From positions 1 to 64,000 of the forward strand of contig JAILCQ010000044.1 of NCBI GenBank assembly GCA_024679955.1: a DNA stretch of 64,000 bases. Reading direction: 5' to 3'. The position numbers were made by a program, and so were the translations under genes. How positions within the stretch are numbered: the stretch's first letter is position 1; each line of letters opens with the position of its first letter. Shown one piece after another: positions 7,692 through 16,049 of the stretch. This DNA is from Bacillota bacterium. GTDB taxonomy: Bacteria > Bacillota > Dehalobacteriia > UBA4068. The notes under the pieces were generated by a model. It saw only the letters and a program-made list of their open reading frames with translations. It was not told the origin of the DNA and ran no database searches.

Positions 7692-9495
7692 TTTCCAGTG
7701 CCATTATGTGTACGCCGCCAATCTGGACGGCAAGGTGAAGACGCCCTGGTTGGCCAGTTACGGCGATGTTCCCTTTCATATACAGTATCCCGACGGCTCC
7801 ATGGTGGATATGCTGCGGGAAGCGGCGGAAAAATACCCCGACTATATCGCCTATGATTTTATGGGCCGTTCCGTCAGCTATCGCCGCTTTATAGAAGACG
7901 TGGACCGTTTGGCCCGGGCCTACGCCGCCCTGGGCGTAAAGGAAAACGACCGGGTCACCATTTGCATGCCCAATACCCCCCAGGGCGTGACCAGCTTTTA
8001 CGCTTTGAACCGCCTGGGGGCCATCGCCAATATGATACATCCATTGTCCAGCGAAGGGGAGATCCTCTTCTATCTGCAGGATTCCCAAAGCGTGGCCGTT
8101 TTGACGCTGGATCAGTTTTATCCCAAATTCGCCGCCATCGCCAAAAAGGCGCCTTTGCCCAAACTGGTGGTGGCCAGCGTGGGCGACGTCCTGCCGCCGC
8201 TGAAAAAAGTAGGCTACAAGCTGACGCTGGGGCGGAAAATGCCCACCGTGCCGCAAAACGCGGAAGGCGTGATGCTGTGGCGGGACTTTTTGGCTGCCGG
8301 CGACGCCTATACCGGCCCCTACCGGGTCCAGAGAAAAGCAGACGACCCGGCGGTCATCCTCTACAGCGGTGGTACCAGCGGCGCCACCAAAGGCATATTG
8401 CTGACCAATATGAATTTCAACGCCCTGTCCCGGCAAACCGTGGTTATGGATACCCATTTCCGGCCCGGTGATAAAATTTTGTCGGTCATGCCCATTTTTC
8501 ACGGCTTCGGCCTGGGTATTTCCATTCACACCTTCCTGACCAACGGCGGCCGCTGCATTCTGGTGCCCCGCTTCAACGCCCAGACCTATGCGGGGATGAT
8601 CAAAAAACAACGGCCCAATTATATCGCCGGCGTGCCCACTCTGTACGAGGCTTTGCTGCGCAGCGAGGAAATGAACGGGGCCGATCTGTCCTGCCTCAAA
8701 GGGGTCTTCTCCGGCGGCGATTCCCTGTCCATCGAGCTGAAAAAGAAATTCGACGCCTTTTTGGCGTCGCATAACGCTTCGGTGCAGGTGCGGGAAGGCT
8801 ACGGCACCACCGAATGCGTCACCGCCAGCTGCCTCACCCCCTATCACACCGCCCGGGAAGGCAGCATCGGCGTGCCCTACCCCGATACCTATTACAAGAT
8901 CGTCAAGCCCGGCAGCACGGAGGAAGTCCCCTACGGCGAAGAAGGGGAGATCTGCCTCACCGGCCCTTCGCTGATGCGGGAATACGTGAACCAGCCCCAG
9001 GAAACCGCCGACACCCTGAAAAAACATGCCGACGGCGCGATATGGCTGCATACCGGGGATCTGGGGGTCATGGACGCGGAAGGCTTTATCTATTTCCGCC
9101 AGCGGATCAAAAGGATGATCGTTTCCTCCGGTTATTCCATTTATCCCTCCCACTTGGAAAACATCATCGACGCCCATCCCAAGGTGCAGATGAGCTGCGT
9201 CATCGGCGTGCCGGACCCGCTGAAAATGCAAAAGGTCAAGGCTTTCGTCATGCTGAAGCCGGGATTCGACCCCAGCCCGGAGATCAAAGCGGAGCTGATG
9301 GACTATTGCCGGGGCAATATCGCCAAATACTCCCTGCCCTATGACATCGAGTTCCGGGAGGAGCTGCCCAAAACCCTGGTGGGCAAGGTGGCCTATCGCA
9401 TTTTGGAAGAAGAAGACGCGGCCAAACGGGCAGCCCAGTCGGCTGTTCCGCCGGAAGAGACCCGGGAAGACCTGGTGGGCCAGCCCGCCATATGA
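7684..9495 (+). CDS. AMP-forming acyl-CoA ligase/synthetase
   Basis: This 603-residue ANL-superfamily enzyme activates a carboxylic acid as acyl-AMP, probably then as acyl-CoA. Visible motifs are the P-loop YSGGTSGATKG (near residue 222), the GYGTTE adenine-binding block, the HTGDLGVMDAEGFIYF block with the ribose-binding Asp, the hinge RIKRMIVSSGYSIYP, and the C-terminal catalytic Lys region (LPKTLVGKVAYRIL). The protein resembles long- or medium-chain fatty-acid ligases, but the substrate cannot be read from sequence. Its ATG lies inside the end of the acyltransferase-like gene, so the two are translationally coupled and probably act in one pathway. Confidence 0.88.
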   Translation: MSNFQCHYVYAANLDGKVKTPWLASYGDVPFHIQYPDGSMVDMLREAAEKYPDYIAYDFMGRSVSYRRFIEDVDRLARAYAALGVKENDRVTICMPNTPQGVTSFYALNRLGAIANMIHPLSSEGEILFYLQDSQSVAVLTLDQFYPKFAAIAKKAPLPKLVVASVGDVLPPLKKVGYKLTLGRKMPTVPQNAEGVMLWRDFLAAGDAYTGPYRVQRKADDPAVILYSGGTSGATKGILLTNMNFNALSRQTVVMDTHFRPGDKILSVMPIFHGFGLGISIHTFLTNGGRCILVPRFNAQTYAGMIKKQRPNYIAGVPTLYEALLRSEEMNGADLSCLKGVFSGGDSLSIELKKKFDAFLASHNASVQVREGYGTTECVTASCLTPYHTAREGSIGVPYPDTYYKIVKPGSTEEVPYGEEGEICLTGPSLMREYVNQPQETADTLKKHADGAIWLHTGDLGVMDAEGFIYFRQRIKRMIVSSGYSIYPSHLENIIDAHPKVQMSCVIGVPDPLKMQKVKAFVMLKPGFDPSPEIKAELMDYCRGNIAKYSLPYDIEFREELPKTLVGKVAYRILEEEDAAKRAAQSAVPPEETREDLVGQPAI

Positions 9496-9600
9496 TCCGT
9501 TTTCGCGGAAAAACGGTTTTGCCGGCATAAAAAACCGCAGGGATACGGTTTGCGGCAAAGATTTCCGGTAAAGGTTTACAAAGCGTCACGGAAAAGATTT

Positions 9601-9634
9601 GCAGGCGGCGGGCCTTGGCCCGCCGCCTGTTTTC
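9601..9634 (+). terminator. Rho-independent terminator after the acyl-CoA ligase
   Basis: A perfect 12-bp GC-rich inverted repeat (arms 9603-9614 and 9617-9628) is followed by GTTTTC. It lies about 105 bp after the ligase stop. Confidence 0.75.
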
Positions 9635-9824
9635 TGCAGATACGGCTGCTTTTGCGTTGATTGTTGCGGCGGTTGCGGTTGCCTGTGCAGATTCCTGCGG
9701 CGAGGGGTTGGCCCGCATTGATCCCTCTTGCGGATGCGGATCGCCTGCATTGTTTCTGCGGCGGTTGCCGCCTTGCCCGCGCCGTTTTCCGCTTATGCCC
9801 TGCCGGGGCGGCGGGAGCGGCGCA

Positions 9825-9857
9825 TAAAAAAAAGACGAAACCCTTGTTTTCGTCTTT
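9825..9857 (-). terminator. Rho-independent terminator of the ModE-like gene
   Basis: Read on the minus strand, AAAGACGAAA pairs with TTTCGTCTTT around a short loop and runs into eight T residues. It lies 35 bp after the stop of the gene at 9892-10278. Confidence 0.8.
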
Positions 9858-9891
9858 GGATATGCGCTTGTCTTTTATCAGGGGCGCGGTT

Positions 9892-10278
9892 TTATTCCGC
9901 CGGAGTGGGCTTTTGCCCGTAATATCTTTCAAAAACGTCCTGGGCGGCCTTTTCCGCCGCCGCCACCATTTCCAGATAGTGGTTGTAAAAGGCCCGGCCT
10001 TCCTCGGTGATGGTAGAGCCGTGGGCGCCGTCCCGGCTGATCAGCTGCAGGCCGAATTCTTCCTCCGCCTGTTTGATGATGCGCCAGGCTTTGCTGTAGG
10101 CCATTTCCATCTCTTTGGCGGCCATATTTAAAGAGCCGTAACGGTCGATGCCGTCCAGCAGCTGGGCGATGCCCCGGCCGAAACCGTGGCCTTCGTAACG
10201 GCCGTCCCGGCGCAGGGTGAGTCGGGTTTTTAAGATGTATTGGTCGCCTTGGGCGTTTACGATCATTTTCTTATCCAT
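9892..10278 (-). CDS. ModE-like winged-helix transcriptional regulator
   Basis: This 128-residue protein consists of a LysR/ModE-type N-terminal winged helix: RGIAQLLDGIDRYGSLNMAA then KEMEMAYSKAWRIIKQAEEE and FGLQLISRDG, as in the DNA-binding domain of the molybdate regulator ModE. The C-terminal molybdate-binding (TOBE) domains of full ModE are absent, so any ligand is unknown. A molybdenum hydroxylase is encoded 6 kb away, but control of it is only a guess. No ribosome binding site precedes the ATG; a promoter ends seven bases before it, so the mRNA may be leaderless. In-frame sequence further upstream looks non-coding. Confidence 0.8.
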   Translation of the reverse strand: MDKKMIVNAQGDQYILKTRLTLRRDGRYEGHGFGRGIAQLLDGIDRYGSLNMAAKEMEMAYSKAWRIIKQAEEEFGLQLISRDGAHGSTITEEGRAFYNHYLEMVAAAEKAAQDVFERYYGQKPTPAE

Positions 10279-10284
10279 ATTAAA

Positions 10285-10313
10285 AGAATAAACCAAAAAA
10301 ATGTCTTTGTCAA
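10285..10313 (-). promoter_or_regulatory. Promoter abutting the ModE-like start codon
   Basis: On the minus strand TTGACA (10313-10308), a 17-bp spacer and TATTCT (10290-10285) are followed by six bases and then the ATG at 10278. The predicted transcription start coincides with the start codon, giving a leaderless mRNA. Confidence 0.65.
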
Positions 10314-10543
10314 TAATCCGCCATGGAGAAACAAAGAAAATATTGCCAGGGATTTTGCAGTTGTTTCCGGTTAGTCTTTCATGATAAAATAATAAAATGA
10401 AGAAAATCCATGGCGGCGGGCCATTGCCGGCAGCGGCGGACCCCTGCGGGCCGGGTCTTGCGGCAGGAAAAAATATTTTTTCCCGCCGGCGCAAGATTTT
10501 TGCCGCCTTTCTTGTATTTATAACGTAATCAGGAGGTCGAGAC

Positions 10544-11098
10544 ATGGAACGTCTCACCGACGAACAATTGGCAATATTGGTTTTAGCTGGGGATAGCCAG
10601 GCTTTCGCCCAAATCGTGGAACGCTATCAAAAGCAGATTTTCGCTTTGGCCTATCGCCTGGGCGGCGATTACGACGAGGCCAAGGATATGGCCCAGGAGG
10701 CTTTTATTCGCGTTTATAATGAGATGCACCGCTACGATCCCAACCGGCGGTTTTTCCCCTGGATGTATCGGGTGGCGCACAATTGTTGTATCAATCTGCT
10801 GCAAAAGCGGCCCAAAGAGACGCTTTCCCTCAGCGAAGCGGAGGAATTCCGGCCTTCCCAAAACGAGACGTTCGATCCGGAGGCGCAATACGCCCAAAGG
10901 GAGTTTGACGAAAACCTGAACCGGGCCCTGCAGCAATTGCCGGAGCATTACCGGACGCCGATCGTCCTGAAATATTTGGAAGGTCTGAGCTACCAGCAGA
11001 TCAGCGCTTACCTGGGTATTTCCCAGTCCACGCTGGAAAGCCGCCTGTTTCGCGGCCGCAATATGCTGCGTAAACTGTTGAAAGAAGATTTGAAATAA
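10544..11098 (+). CDS. ECF-type RNA polymerase sigma factor
   Basis: The 184-residue protein has the compact ECF layout. Region 2 is at about residues 20-85 (FAQIVERYQKQIFALAYRLG, DMAQEAFIRVYNEMHRYDP, FFPWMYRVAHNCCINLLQKR). After a linker, region 4 occupies about 120-180 (LNRALQQLPEHYRTPIVLKY, LSYQQISAYLGISQSTLESR, LFRGRNMLRKLL). It resembles SigW-like members. AGGAGGT stands before the ATG. The next gene encodes a zinc anti-sigma factor, so the pair is a membrane-signalling switch. Promoter targets cannot be inferred here. Confidence 0.93.
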   Translation: MERLTDEQLAILVLAGDSQAFAQIVERYQKQIFALAYRLGGDYDEAKDMAQEAFIRVYNEMHRYDPNRRFFPWMYRVAHNCCINLLQKRPKETLSLSEAEEFRPSQNETFDPEAQYAQREFDENLNRALQQLPEHYRTPIVLKYLEGLSYQQISAYLGISQSTLESRLFRGRNMLRKLLKEDLK

Positions 11099-11155
11099 AA
11101 GCCCACGGCGCTTTTGCCAATTCATAAAATTTGCACGGAACGAAGGTTGAGAACA

Positions 11156-12355
11156 ATGATCCCATGCGGCCATGTGGAACGTCTTAGCCAACTGCATATA
11201 GACGGACAGCTGGGGCCCAAGCAAAGCGCCGCTTTGCAAAGGCATCTGTCCAAATGTTCCCGCTGCGCCGCGGTGTATGAGCAAACGGCTCAGTTGGACC
11301 GGCTGCTCAGCGAATACATGCCGGCGGTGGAACCGCCCGCCGGTTTTGTGGACGGCGTGATGGCGGCTTTGCCGGCCAATCCGCCGCAGGTCCTGCGTCC
11401 CCCCGTCGTCCGGCGGCGCTTGCGCCCCGCGGCGGTGATCGCGGCGGCTTTGGTATTGGCCGCAGGCGTATACGGCGCTTTGCAATTGCCTGTGGGGAGT
11501 AGCGAGACCGCCCTGTTGGCCAGCGGCGGCGAACCGCAGCCTTTGGCCTGGCAGGAACAGGCGGCGGAACCCCAACCGGTGTTCGCCCAGGCGGACGTGA
11601 CGCCGGAAGAAAAAACCGCCCCCGCGCCGGCAGACAAAACCAAAACCAATACCAATACCAATACCTCTGCCGCCCCTGTGCGTACGCAGCCGGAAAAACA
11701 TACGTCCGCCGGCTCCGGCGGCGAAGCCTCCTATAACGGCAAAACGGATTTGCCTACGGTGGCCTACAGCAATGAAAACGTGGGCAGCTATTCCATGGTG
11801 CTTTTGGCTGCCTATAACGATTATGACGCTATGCGCCCCCATGTGCAGGGGCATACGGTTTCCTATTATTTGCGGGTAGACGATACCCTGCAGCTGTGGC
11901 AAACGGCTTTGCATGACGGCCAGGACCCCAGCTTTGTGGAGACCGTTGACAGTATGCCGGGTTTGGGCCGTATCGCCGGCTTTAAAGACGAAAGCGAAAC
12001 CTACGGCTACGCCTATTATTCCGCAGCCGCCCCCGATGGCGTCAGCCGGGCGGCCAATTGCGGCGGCGAAGCCAAAGGGATCTATGTTTCCTCCGCCGGT
12101 CTGGAAGGGCCGGGCCGCCTGGTCAGCAATTTAGGCGGCGGTCAGATCATCTCCTGGGGCGACAACAATAAGTTTTTGTTCACCGACGAAAACGGTTTGC
12201 TGCACGTCTATTATGTGGCCGAAAATCAGGAATTGCTGCTGTACGCCAACAGCGTGAAAAGCGCTTGCTGGGGACAGGACGGTCATACGGTGGTATTCTC
12301 CGGCTATGACGCCGTCACCGGCCACTACAATATTTATGCTGCCTCCTTGCCTTAA
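11156..12355 (+). CDS. Anti-sigma factor with zinc-binding ZAS domain and large extracytoplasmic domain
   Basis: This 399-residue protein begins with a ZAS/zf-HC2 domain (residues 1-52) carrying His30-x3-Cys34-x2-Cys37, which holds the ECF factor encoded 57 bp upstream. A single membrane helix follows (about 91-110), then a Thr/Asn/Pro/Ala linker containing a (Thr-Asn) repeat, and then a C-terminal domain of about 230 residues with Gly- and Tyr-rich strands resembling TolB/propeller repeats (TYGYAYYSAAAPDG, DNNKFLFTDENG, GHTVVFSGYDAVTGHYNIY). The long outer domain is a plausible sensor. The start at 11156 (MIPCGHVERL) is chosen by domain alignment; upstream starts lack support. Confidence 0.85.
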   Translation: MIPCGHVERLSQLHIDGQLGPKQSAALQRHLSKCSRCAAVYEQTAQLDRLLSEYMPAVEPPAGFVDGVMAALPANPPQVLRPPVVRRRLRPAAVIAAALVLAAGVYGALQLPVGSSETALLASGGEPQPLAWQEQAAEPQPVFAQADVTPEEKTAPAPADKTKTNTNTNTSAAPVRTQPEKHTSAGSGGEASYNGKTDLPTVAYSNENVGSYSMVLLAAYNDYDAMRPHVQGHTVSYYLRVDDTLQLWQTALHDGQDPSFVETVDSMPGLGRIAGFKDESETYGYAYYSAAAPDGVSRAANCGGEAKGIYVSSAGLEGPGRLVSNLGGGQIISWGDNNKFLFTDENGLLHVYYVAENQELLLYANSVKSACWGQDGHTVVFSGYDAVTGHYNIYAASLP

Positions 12356-12447
12356 CCGTTTTCTTTCCGGACCGTTTTGCCTTGCGGCTTTCGCCGCCGG
12401 CAAGCGGTGAAAACGGCCAAAGGTTTCGGTTTCAGAAGGGCGGAATC

Positions 12448-12480
12448 AAAGCCCGTTGCAGATACGCTGCAACGGGCTTT
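12448..12480 (+). terminator. Terminator-like hairpin after the sigma/anti-sigma pair
   Basis: A perfect 14-bp inverted repeat (12448-12461 with 12467-12480) with a 5-nt loop ends in TTT but has no long T-tract. It probably terminates the operon, possibly in both directions. Confidence 0.55.
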
Positions 12481-12600
12481 GGCCGTATTTGACCGTGGAT
12501 CCAGGGGGCAGGCGGGGTTTTTCAAGCCGCCGAAGGCTTTATGGAGACGTTAGTCTTTTTTGTTACAATGCCGCTGAACGAATATGGACGAGGTGATCGT

Positions 12601-13026
12601 ATGCTGACGGCAAAGCCTACCCCGGAAATGCTGCAGGCCTGGCGGCGGGCATATGCCCAAGGGCGAAAAAATTTGAAGCCGAACCGGAAAAGCGGCGCGG
12701 AGCTGGATCGGTACTTCCGGGAGAAATACCGTCCTTCGCCCTATGCCTCCGCCGGTTTTCTTCGGGTGGTAGAGGCCAACATACTGGAAAATGATTTCCA
12801 TCGGGCCAAGCTGCCCCAGGGCCAACTTCCGGAAATCGCGGCCTACCGCCTCCCCCATGACGTGTATGTGGGGATCGATCTGCGCTCCGGCTATTTTCAT
12901 GTAGAGAGCGAAAACACGGAGCAAATGGCAAAAGTCTATGACGATCTGTTTTTCTACCGCGGGCTGGATGCGGCGGACCTGGAAAACGTTTTTTTGGTCG
13001 CCCAGTATCTTGCCGCGGCGGAATAG
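12601..13026 (+). CDS. Hypothetical protein
   Basis: I do not recognise this 141-residue protein. The start at 12601 is set by GAGGTGAT four bases upstream. It is soluble, with a basic N-terminal half (WRRAYAQGRKNLKPNRKSG) and an acidic C-terminal half (LRSGYFHVESENTEQ, VYDDLFFYRGLDAADLENVF). There is no signal peptide, membrane segment or cysteine cluster. Its codon use and GC content look like those of its neighbours. It stands alone between the anti-sigma gene and a convergent hydrolase gene. Confidence 0.6.
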   Translation: MLTAKPTPEMLQAWRRAYAQGRKNLKPNRKSGAELDRYFREKYRPSPYASAGFLRVVEANILENDFHRAKLPQGQLPEIAAYRLPHDVYVGIDLRSGYFHVESENTEQMAKVYDDLFFYRGLDAADLENVFLVAQYLAAAE

Positions 13027-13076
13027 GCCTTGCCCTTTCCTCTATGCGCCCGGCCGGGTTTTCCGCCCCGGCTTTT

Positions 13077-14294
13077 TTATTTCCGGGGCTGCGCGGGGGC
13101 TAGGGCGGCGTAGCTTTGGGGGATGCCGGCATAGACCGCGGCGCAGCGTACCAGATCCGCTTTCCAGGTGATCTCATTGGCGGCATGGGCCTGGTCTTCC
13201 CGTCCCGGCCCCAAACCGACGCAGGGGATGCCGTAGCGGCCCATGATCGAAACGCCGTTGGTGGAAAAGGTCCATTTGCCGATCTCCGGCTCCTGATACA
13301 GATTGCGGAAAGAAGCGGCCGCCGCCTGCACGGCCGGATGCTCCGGCGGCACCACCCAGGCGGGGAAATAGCAGTCGCTGGGGTATACCAGCCCCCGCCA
13401 GGAGGGCGCTTCATAGCGGTATAGAGACACCTGGGCCTGATGCCGCTGCACCGCTGGCAGGGCGGCGATTTCATCCAGGGCGTTTTGCCAGGTTTCCCCC
13501 CAGGTCAGGCGGCGGTCGATGGACACGGCGCACATATCCGCCACCGCGCAGCGGGAGGGAGACTGGAAAAAGATCTGGCTCACCGCCAGGCTGCCCTTGC
13601 CCAAAAAGGCGTCCTCCGCCAGGCGTTGATGCAAGTCCTGCAGCTCCGGCAGGATCTCCGCCATTTTATAGATGGCGTTGTCTCCCCGTTCCGGGGCGGA
13701 GCCGTGGCAGGACAGGCCCTTTACTTCCACGCGTATTTCCATCCGTCCCCGCTGCCCCCGATAGATATGTCCGTCGGTGGGCTCGGTCACGACCACGAAT
13801 TCCGGGCGCAGGCCGTCCTCCTCGATGATATATTGCCAGCATAAGCCGTCGCAGTCTTCTTCCTGCACGGTGCCGCTGACCAGGATCTGATACCCGTCGG
13901 GCAGCAGATGCAGATCCTTGACGATTTTCCCGCCGTATACCGCCGCCACTATGCCGCCCAATTGGTCGGAAGCGCCGCGGCCGCCGATCTCCTGCTGGTT
14001 TTCATAGCCTTGATAGGGGTCAAAGCGCCAATTGGCCATTTCCCCTACGCCCACGGTATCGATATGGCCGTCGTAGGCGATGAGCCGTGGGCCCTGGCCG
14101 ATGAAGCCCAGCACATTGCCGAGAGGATCGATCTCCACCCGGTCATATCCCAGGGCCAGCATTTCCTGTTCCACGCGGCGGCATACCTGTTCTTCCCGGC
14201 AGCTTTCGCCGGGGATGGCGATGAGTTCCCGTAAAAAGCGGCTCATGGCCGGCAAATAGGCCTGGGCCGCTGCTGTGATGGCAGATGCTTCCAT
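13077..14294 (-). CDS. M20-family metallohydrolase, YgeY-like
   Basis: The 405-residue enzyme belongs to the M20 di-zinc amidohydrolases. Ligands are visible at His77 and Asp79 (YDGHIDTVG), Asp110 ([11 protein letters not shown]), the catalytic Glu pair 145-146 ([10 protein letters not shown]), and a late His ([10 protein letters not shown]). The pattern and length fit the YgeY subgroup, which often occurs with selenium-dependent molybdenum hydroxylases in purine-catabolic clusters; such a hydroxylase lies 1.7 kb away at 16030. The exact substrate is unproven and a related peptidase or deacylase role cannot be excluded. It is transcribed leftward, in the same direction as the DegV gene upstream. 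Confidence 0.82.
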   Translation of the reverse strand: MEASAITAAAQAYLPAMSRFLRELIAIPGESCREEQVCRRVEQEMLALGYDRVEIDPLGNVLGFIGQGPRLIAYDGHIDTVGVGEMANWRFDPYQGYENQQEIGGRGASDQLGGIVAAVYGGKIVKDLHLLPDGYQILVSGTVQEEDCDGLCWQYIIEEDGLRPEFVVVTEPTDGHIYRGQRGRMEIRVEVKGLSCHGSAPERGDNAIYKMAEILPELQDLHQRLAEDAFLGKGSLAVSQIFFQSPSRCAVADMCAVSIDRRLTWGETWQNALDEIAALPAVQRHQAQVSLYRYEAPSWRGLVYPSDCYFPAWVVPPEHPAVQAAAASFRNLYQEPEIGKWTFSTNGVSIMGRYGIPCVGLGPGREDQAHAANEITWKADLVRCAAVYAGIPQSYAALAPAQPRK

Positions 14295-14371
14295 GATCGC
14301 ATCATCCTTTCCCTAAAAAATTTGCCGCAGGGCTAGATAGCTTCTGCGGCAAAAGTTCGCTGTTTTTTGCT

Positions 14372-15259
14372 TTAATCCTGCCGGGTTTTTCCCCAAAAGA
14401 ACAGGGCCACCGTTCCCGGGCCGGTATGGCTGCCGATGGTGTAGCCGATGGGGTTGATCTCCACCGGGCCCTGCAAACGGGGGAAGGTCTTCTCTACCAA
14501 AGCGGCCACCGCCTGGGCGTCCTCCAGGCAGGCGGATTGGCTGATATAGCATTTGCCGTCGTAATCCAGTCCGCCCTGGGCGTTTTGGCGCATTTTTTCC
14601 ACGATTTCTTTGATCACCCGTTTTTTGGTGCGGATTTTGGCCCGGGGGATCAGCTTGCCCTGGGCGTCCATGTTCAACAAAGGGCAGATGTCCAAGATAG
14701 AACCGATGGTTCCGGCGGTTTTGGAAATGCGTCCGCCCCGGATATAAAAGGTCAGGTCGGTGGAGAAAAACCAATGATGCAATTCCAGCTTATGGGCTTC
14801 CGCCCAGGCGTAGGTTTGCTCCGCGTCCAGGCCCTGTTCCTGCAGATCCGCCAGCTTGTCCATGAGCAGGCCGTAGCCGGAGGAAGCGCCTAAAGAATCC
14901 ACAATGTAGATCTTGCGCTGCGGGTATTCTTCCCGCAGGATCTTTTGGGCGGTAAAAGCCGAGTTGGATACGCCGGAGATGCCGGAAGAAAGGCAAACGT
15001 GCAGCACGTCCAGGCCTTCGTCCAAAAAGCGGCGGAAGTAATCGCAAAACTCCGTAACATTCACCTGGGAAGTGCGGGTGGAAGCGCCGCCGGCCATGGC
15101 CTGATAGAATTGATCATAGGGAACGCTGCGCCCCAGATCGTCCACATATTCCCGCTCGTCCAAAAAGAAATGGAAAGGAACGTAAGCGATATCCCGCTTT
15201 TGTAAATGCTCCAAACTGATATCCGCCGTGGAGCAACAGCTGAGTTGAAAAAGCTTCAT
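14372..15259 (-). CDS. DegV family fatty-acid-binding protein
   Basis: The protein has 295 residues, the usual DegV length. N-terminal CCSTADISLEHLQKRDIAYV, the TSQVNVTEF segment, the VCLSSGISGVSNSA ligand loop and the TFYIRGGRISKTAG stretch are all typical. DegV/FakB-type proteins bind fatty acids and present them to a DegV-dependent kinase in Firmicutes; no fakA-like kinase gene is in this window. GGTGG precedes the ATG at 15259. The gene is divergent from the TetR gene across a 151-bp intergenic region, so the TetR protein might also affect it. Confidence 0.9.
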   Translation of the reverse strand: MKLFQLSCCSTADISLEHLQKRDIAYVPFHFFLDEREYVDDLGRSVPYDQFYQAMAGGASTRTSQVNVTEFCDYFRRFLDEGLDVLHVCLSSGISGVSNSAFTAQKILREEYPQRKIYIVDSLGASSGYGLLMDKLADLQEQGLDAEQTYAWAEAHKLELHHWFFSTDLTFYIRGGRISKTAGTIGSILDICPLLNMDAQGKLIPRAKIRTKKRVIKEIVEKMRQNAQGGLDYDGKCYISQSACLEDAQAVAALVEKTFPRLQGPVEINPIGYTIGSHTGPGTVALFFWGKTRQD

Positions 15260-15287
15260 GTTTTACCACCTTTTCCTGCGCCTTTGG

Positions 15288-15321
15288 TTGACAGTTATTG
15301 ATACACATGTTACTCTATCAA
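15288..15321 (+). promoter_or_regulatory. Promoter and overlapping inverted-repeat operator of the TetR gene
   Basis: TTGACA (15288-15293), 17 bp and TACTCT (15311-15316) form a rightward promoter. An inverted repeat TTGATA (15298-15303) / TATCAA (15316-15321) with a 12-bp centre overlaps the spacer and -10, where a TetR repressor would block transcription. Autoregulation is an inference. Confidence 0.5.
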
Positions 15322-15410
15322 GAGAGGACATATGTTGCAAATACATTTTAGAAAAAGTGCAAGTTATCCATACAAATCCTGGTATTTGTATATATTTAAG
15401 TATAATAATT

Positions 15411-16049
15411 ATGGATAAGAGAATCATTAAAACCAAAAAGAATCTCAAAGACACCGTAGTGCTGCTGCTGGCGGAAAAGCCTTTCGATCAGATCGCCGTC
15501 ACGGAGATCTGCCGGGTCTCCTCCACCAGCCGGGTGACCTTTTACAGCCATTTCGCCGACAAATACGATTTGCTGGAGGAAATGTTCCAGGATATGGTGG
15601 AATGGGCCACCGGACATTTCTTCCGTTTGCAGCGGCGCAACAACGGCGAGGGCAATGTGGCCAAAGGCTGGCTCAACGTCTTGGACAGCATTTTTGCTTT
15701 GTTTCGGGAAAAACAGGATTTTTTGCGGCATGCTGCATTGGAAAAGAACCCCTACCTGTATTTTTGCTTTTCCCGGCATTTGAACCGCATGGTTTTGCAA
15801 TATATGGAGGCCTGCGGCGGGGCGAAAAACTCCGCCTTTACTTCCGCGCAGCTCACCGGATTCATTTGCAACGGTTTGTGGGGCTTTATCAGCGAAAGCA
15901 TCGCCGCCAAAATGTCTTTGCCGCAGATTCAGGAGCAAACCGGGCGTTTGCTCCGGCAGGTATTGGAAGGCCGCATTTTGGGGACGCCCTGGGATGGGGC
16001 GCTGGCGGCGGAAATAGGGGGTGAACGTGATGTATCGGCTGAACATTAA
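15411..16049 (+). CDS. TetR/AcrR family transcriptional regulator
   Basis: The 212-residue protein has an N-terminal TetR helix-turn-helix (residues about 8-55: KKNLKDTVVLLLAEKPFDQI, AVTEICRVSSTSRVTFYSHF) and a helical C-terminal domain of the TetR_C type. The ATG at 15411 has no ribosome binding site; a TATAAT box sits only 4 bp upstream, although another promoter lies at 15288-15316. The 3' end overlaps the xanthine dehydrogenase start by about 20 bp, so the two are one transcription unit and the regulator probably controls the enzyme and itself. The ligand is unknown. Confidence 0.87.
   Translation: MDKRIIKTKKNLKDTVVLLLAEKPFDQIAVTEICRVSSTSRVTFYSHFADKYDLLEEMFQDMVEWATGHFFRLQRRNNGEGNVAKGWLNVLDSIFALFREKQDFLRHAALEKNPYLYFCFSRHLNRMVLQYMEACGGAKNSAFTSAQLTGFICNGLWGFISESIAAKMSLPQIQEQTGRLLRQVLEGRILGTPWDGALAAEIGGERDVSAEH

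Larger units (their letters stand above)
9496..9891. other. Intergenic region between convergent genes
   Basis: This 396-bp stretch holds the terminator of the ligase gene (9601-9634) and the terminator of the minus-strand ModE-like gene (9825-9857). Between them is GC-rich, cysteine-codon-rich sequence with open frames but no ribosome binding site or recognisable protein; I see no gene in it. Confidence 0.6.

Noticed and set aside
15401..15411. A leaderless TetR mRNA from the TATAAT four bases before its ATG
   Set aside because: No matching -35 exists at proper spacing and a better promoter lies at 15288-15316; only the absence of a ribosome binding site remains notable.
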